The translations under genes and the position numbers were made by a program. A DNA stretch of 6,624 nucleotides from Lentimicrobium sp. (GTDB lineage Bacteria; Bacteroidota; Bacteroidia; Bacteroidales; Lentimicrobiaceae). The notes below the pieces were generated by a model. It searched no databases. It was not told where the DNA came from and worked only from the letters and a program-made list of their open reading frames with translations. Positions 5,445-6,624 of the stretch are shown one piece after another (positions within the stretch are counted from its first letter, which is position 1; every line of letters starts with the position of its first letter). The stretch spans positions 1 through 6,624 of the forward strand of contig JAAXUD010000161.1 of NCBI GenBank assembly GCA_013336205.1, written 5' to 3'.

Positions 5445-6624
5445 ATGAAAAAAGCAGATGTATTAATAATTGGTGGAAGTGCAGCCGGAATGGTTGCTGC
5501 AGTTACCGGAAAATCATCGTGGAACGATAAAAGTTTTATCCTGGTTAAGAAACAGAAAGACATGATGGTGCCTTGCGGGATTCCCTATATTTTCGGAACA
5601 CTAGAAAGCAGTCAGCAGAATATTATGCCGGTTGATGCTGCATTGGCTAAGGCTGGAATTGAATCGCTGGTGAATGAAGTTGTTGCCATTGATAAGGAAG
5701 CTAAATTTGTTACACTCGATGATGGTGAAAAGATTGGGTATGATAAACTGGTTATTGCCACCGGCTCTACTCCCGTAAAACCGAAGTGGCTGAAAGGTGC
5801 TGATCTGGATAATGTATTTGTTATCCCAAAAGACAAAGAATACCTTGACATTATGAAAGGTAAAATAGACGGATTAAAGAAAGTTGTTGTAATTGGTGCC
5901 GGTTTTATCGGAGTCGAATTTTCTGATGAACTTAGAAAAAATGGCCATGAAGTATGGCTGGTTGAAAAGGAAAAGACTATTCTTTTTTCAGCATTTGATG
6001 AGGAAATTGCTTCAAGGGTAGCTGGAATACTTGAAAATCGCGGAGTAAAAATTATTACTGCCAATGGCATAAGCGAAGTTATCGGAACTTCAAAAGTGGA
6101 AGGGGTAAAACTTGAAAACGGCGAGGTGCTTGAAGCAGATGCCGTTATTCTATCGATGGGTTATCGTCCAAATTCGGAACTTGCTGCCAAGTCAGGCATC
6201 TTTGTTGACGAAAGTGGATTTATTGCGGTTGATGAATACATGCGCACCCACGTTAAAGATATTTTTGCTGTTGGCGATTGTGCTCAGAAACGCGATTTTA
6301 TCACACGCAAGAGGGTTCCTACCATGCTGGCATCTACTGCCTGTGCCGAAGCCCGTGTTGCTGGCATGAATCTTTTTAATATTCATGTTGTTAAAACCTT
6401 TAGTGGTACCATAGGTATTTACTCAACAGCCATAGGCGAGTTTGGATTTGGAACCGCCGGATTAACGGAGAACCGGGCTGATGAAGAGGAGATTGCGGTT
6501 GTAACCGGAATTTTTGAAGGCGTTGACCGTCATCCGGGAAACCTGCCCGATACCCATAAGCAGATGGTGAAACTTATTGTTGCCAAATACTCGGGCGTTA
6601 TAGTTGGTGGTGAAGTAATCGGAG
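5445..6624 (+). CDS. FAD/NAD(P)-dependent Cys oxidoreductase, CoA-disulfide / NADH sulfur reductase-like (3' partial)
   Basis: The frame is open from ATG 5445 to the window end: 393 full codons, with roughly 50 residues missing if the protein has the usual 440-450. FAD-binding motif VLIIGGSAAGMVAA is at 6-19; the redox Cys44 lies in VPCGIPYIFG at 42-51; ATGS is at 105-108; NAD(P)-binding VVIGAGFIGVE is at 148-158; a second FAD contact, DIFAVGDCA, is at 272-280; and the dimerization domain starts near 315. The single active-site Cys in PCGIPY is the pattern of CoA-disulfide reductase and NAD(P)H sulfur/persulfide reductases (Pyrococcus type); there is no CXXC disulfide pair as in glutathione or thioredoxin reductases. 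It likely reduces CoA disulfide, polysulfide or persulfide with NAD(P)H in the cytosol. The position 10 nt after a lyase that can release H2S or methanethiol fits a thiol/sulfide theme (inference). NADH oxidase activity is an alternative. The leader is A-rich with no Shine-Dalgarno motif. Confidence 0.9.
   Translation, partial: MKKADVLIIGGSAAGMVAAVTGKSSWNDKSFILVKKQKDMMVPCGIPYIFGTLESSQQNIMPVDAALAKAGIESLVNEVVAIDKEAKFVTLDDGEKIGYDKLVIATGSTPVKPKWLKGADLDNVFVIPKDKEYLDIMKGKIDGLKKVVVIGAGFIGVEFSDELRKNGHEVWLVEKEKTILFSAFDEEIASRVAGILENRGVKIITANGISEVIGTSKVEGVKLENGEVLEADAVILSMGYRPNSELAAKSGIFVDESGFIAVDEYMRTHVKDIFAVGDCAQKRDFITRKRVPTMLASTACAEARVAGMNLFNIHVVKTFSGTIGIYSTAIGEFGFGTAGLTENRADEEEIAVVTGIFEGVDRHPGNLPDTHKQMVKLIVAKYSGVIVGGEVIG

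Noticed and set aside
5612..6070. Open frame on the - strand opposite the flavoprotein
   Set aside because: Its Ser/Pro/Thr-rich translation is the antisense shadow of a well-supported gene with all expected motifs on the + strand.

Overview
The window carries eight protein-coding genes, all on the + strand and tightly spaced; the first and last are cut by the window edges. The organism is most likely an anaerobic member of the Bacteroidota (Bacteroidales-like). The grounds are moderate-to-low GC, A-rich leaders without Shine-Dalgarno motifs before most start codons, an AACCT-N3-AGGTT palindrome of the kind I associate with intergenic regions in this phylum, and a protein set dominated by oxygen-sensitive Fe-S and radical-SAM proteins. 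This assignment is inference; there is no rRNA or other taxonomic marker.

Region 1 (1-1696) holds two overlapping genes for MinD/Mrp-type P-loop ATPases, each with an inserted 2x[4Fe-4S] ferredoxin domain. The first lacks its start and P-loop because the window begins inside it. Region 2 (1697-1962) is non-coding. It holds a nested palindrome/hairpin, a purine-rich tract of degenerate GAAGT repeats, and a group of TGACA/TGTCA half-sites just before the next gene. Region 3 (1963-3687) encodes a NifX/orange-protein-like (MTH1175-type) cofactor-binding protein, a Gly/Cys-rich zinc-ribbon-like protein fused to a 2x[4Fe-4S] ferredoxin, and a COG0731-type radical SAM enzyme. Region 4 (3714-6624) encodes a CobO-type corrinoid adenosyltransferase, a methionine gamma-lyase-like PLP enzyme, and a CoA-disulfide/NADH sulfur reductase-like flavoprotein that runs off the end.

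Regions 1 and 3 together resemble the orange protein (ORP) gene sets known from Desulfovibrio and other anaerobes, where paired ferredoxin-MinD ATPases accompany a small protein that binds a metal-sulfur cofactor. The likely theme is ATP- and electron-dependent assembly or transfer of a metal-sulfur cluster onto the NifX-like protein, with the ferredoxin and radical SAM protein as accessory factors. The actual cofactor and process are unknown. The downstream adenosyltransferase, sulfur-amino-acid lyase and Cys-flavoprotein add corrinoid and thiol/sulfide chemistry. Gaps of 4 to 26 nt suggest they may be co-transcribed with Region 3, but a functional link is not proven.
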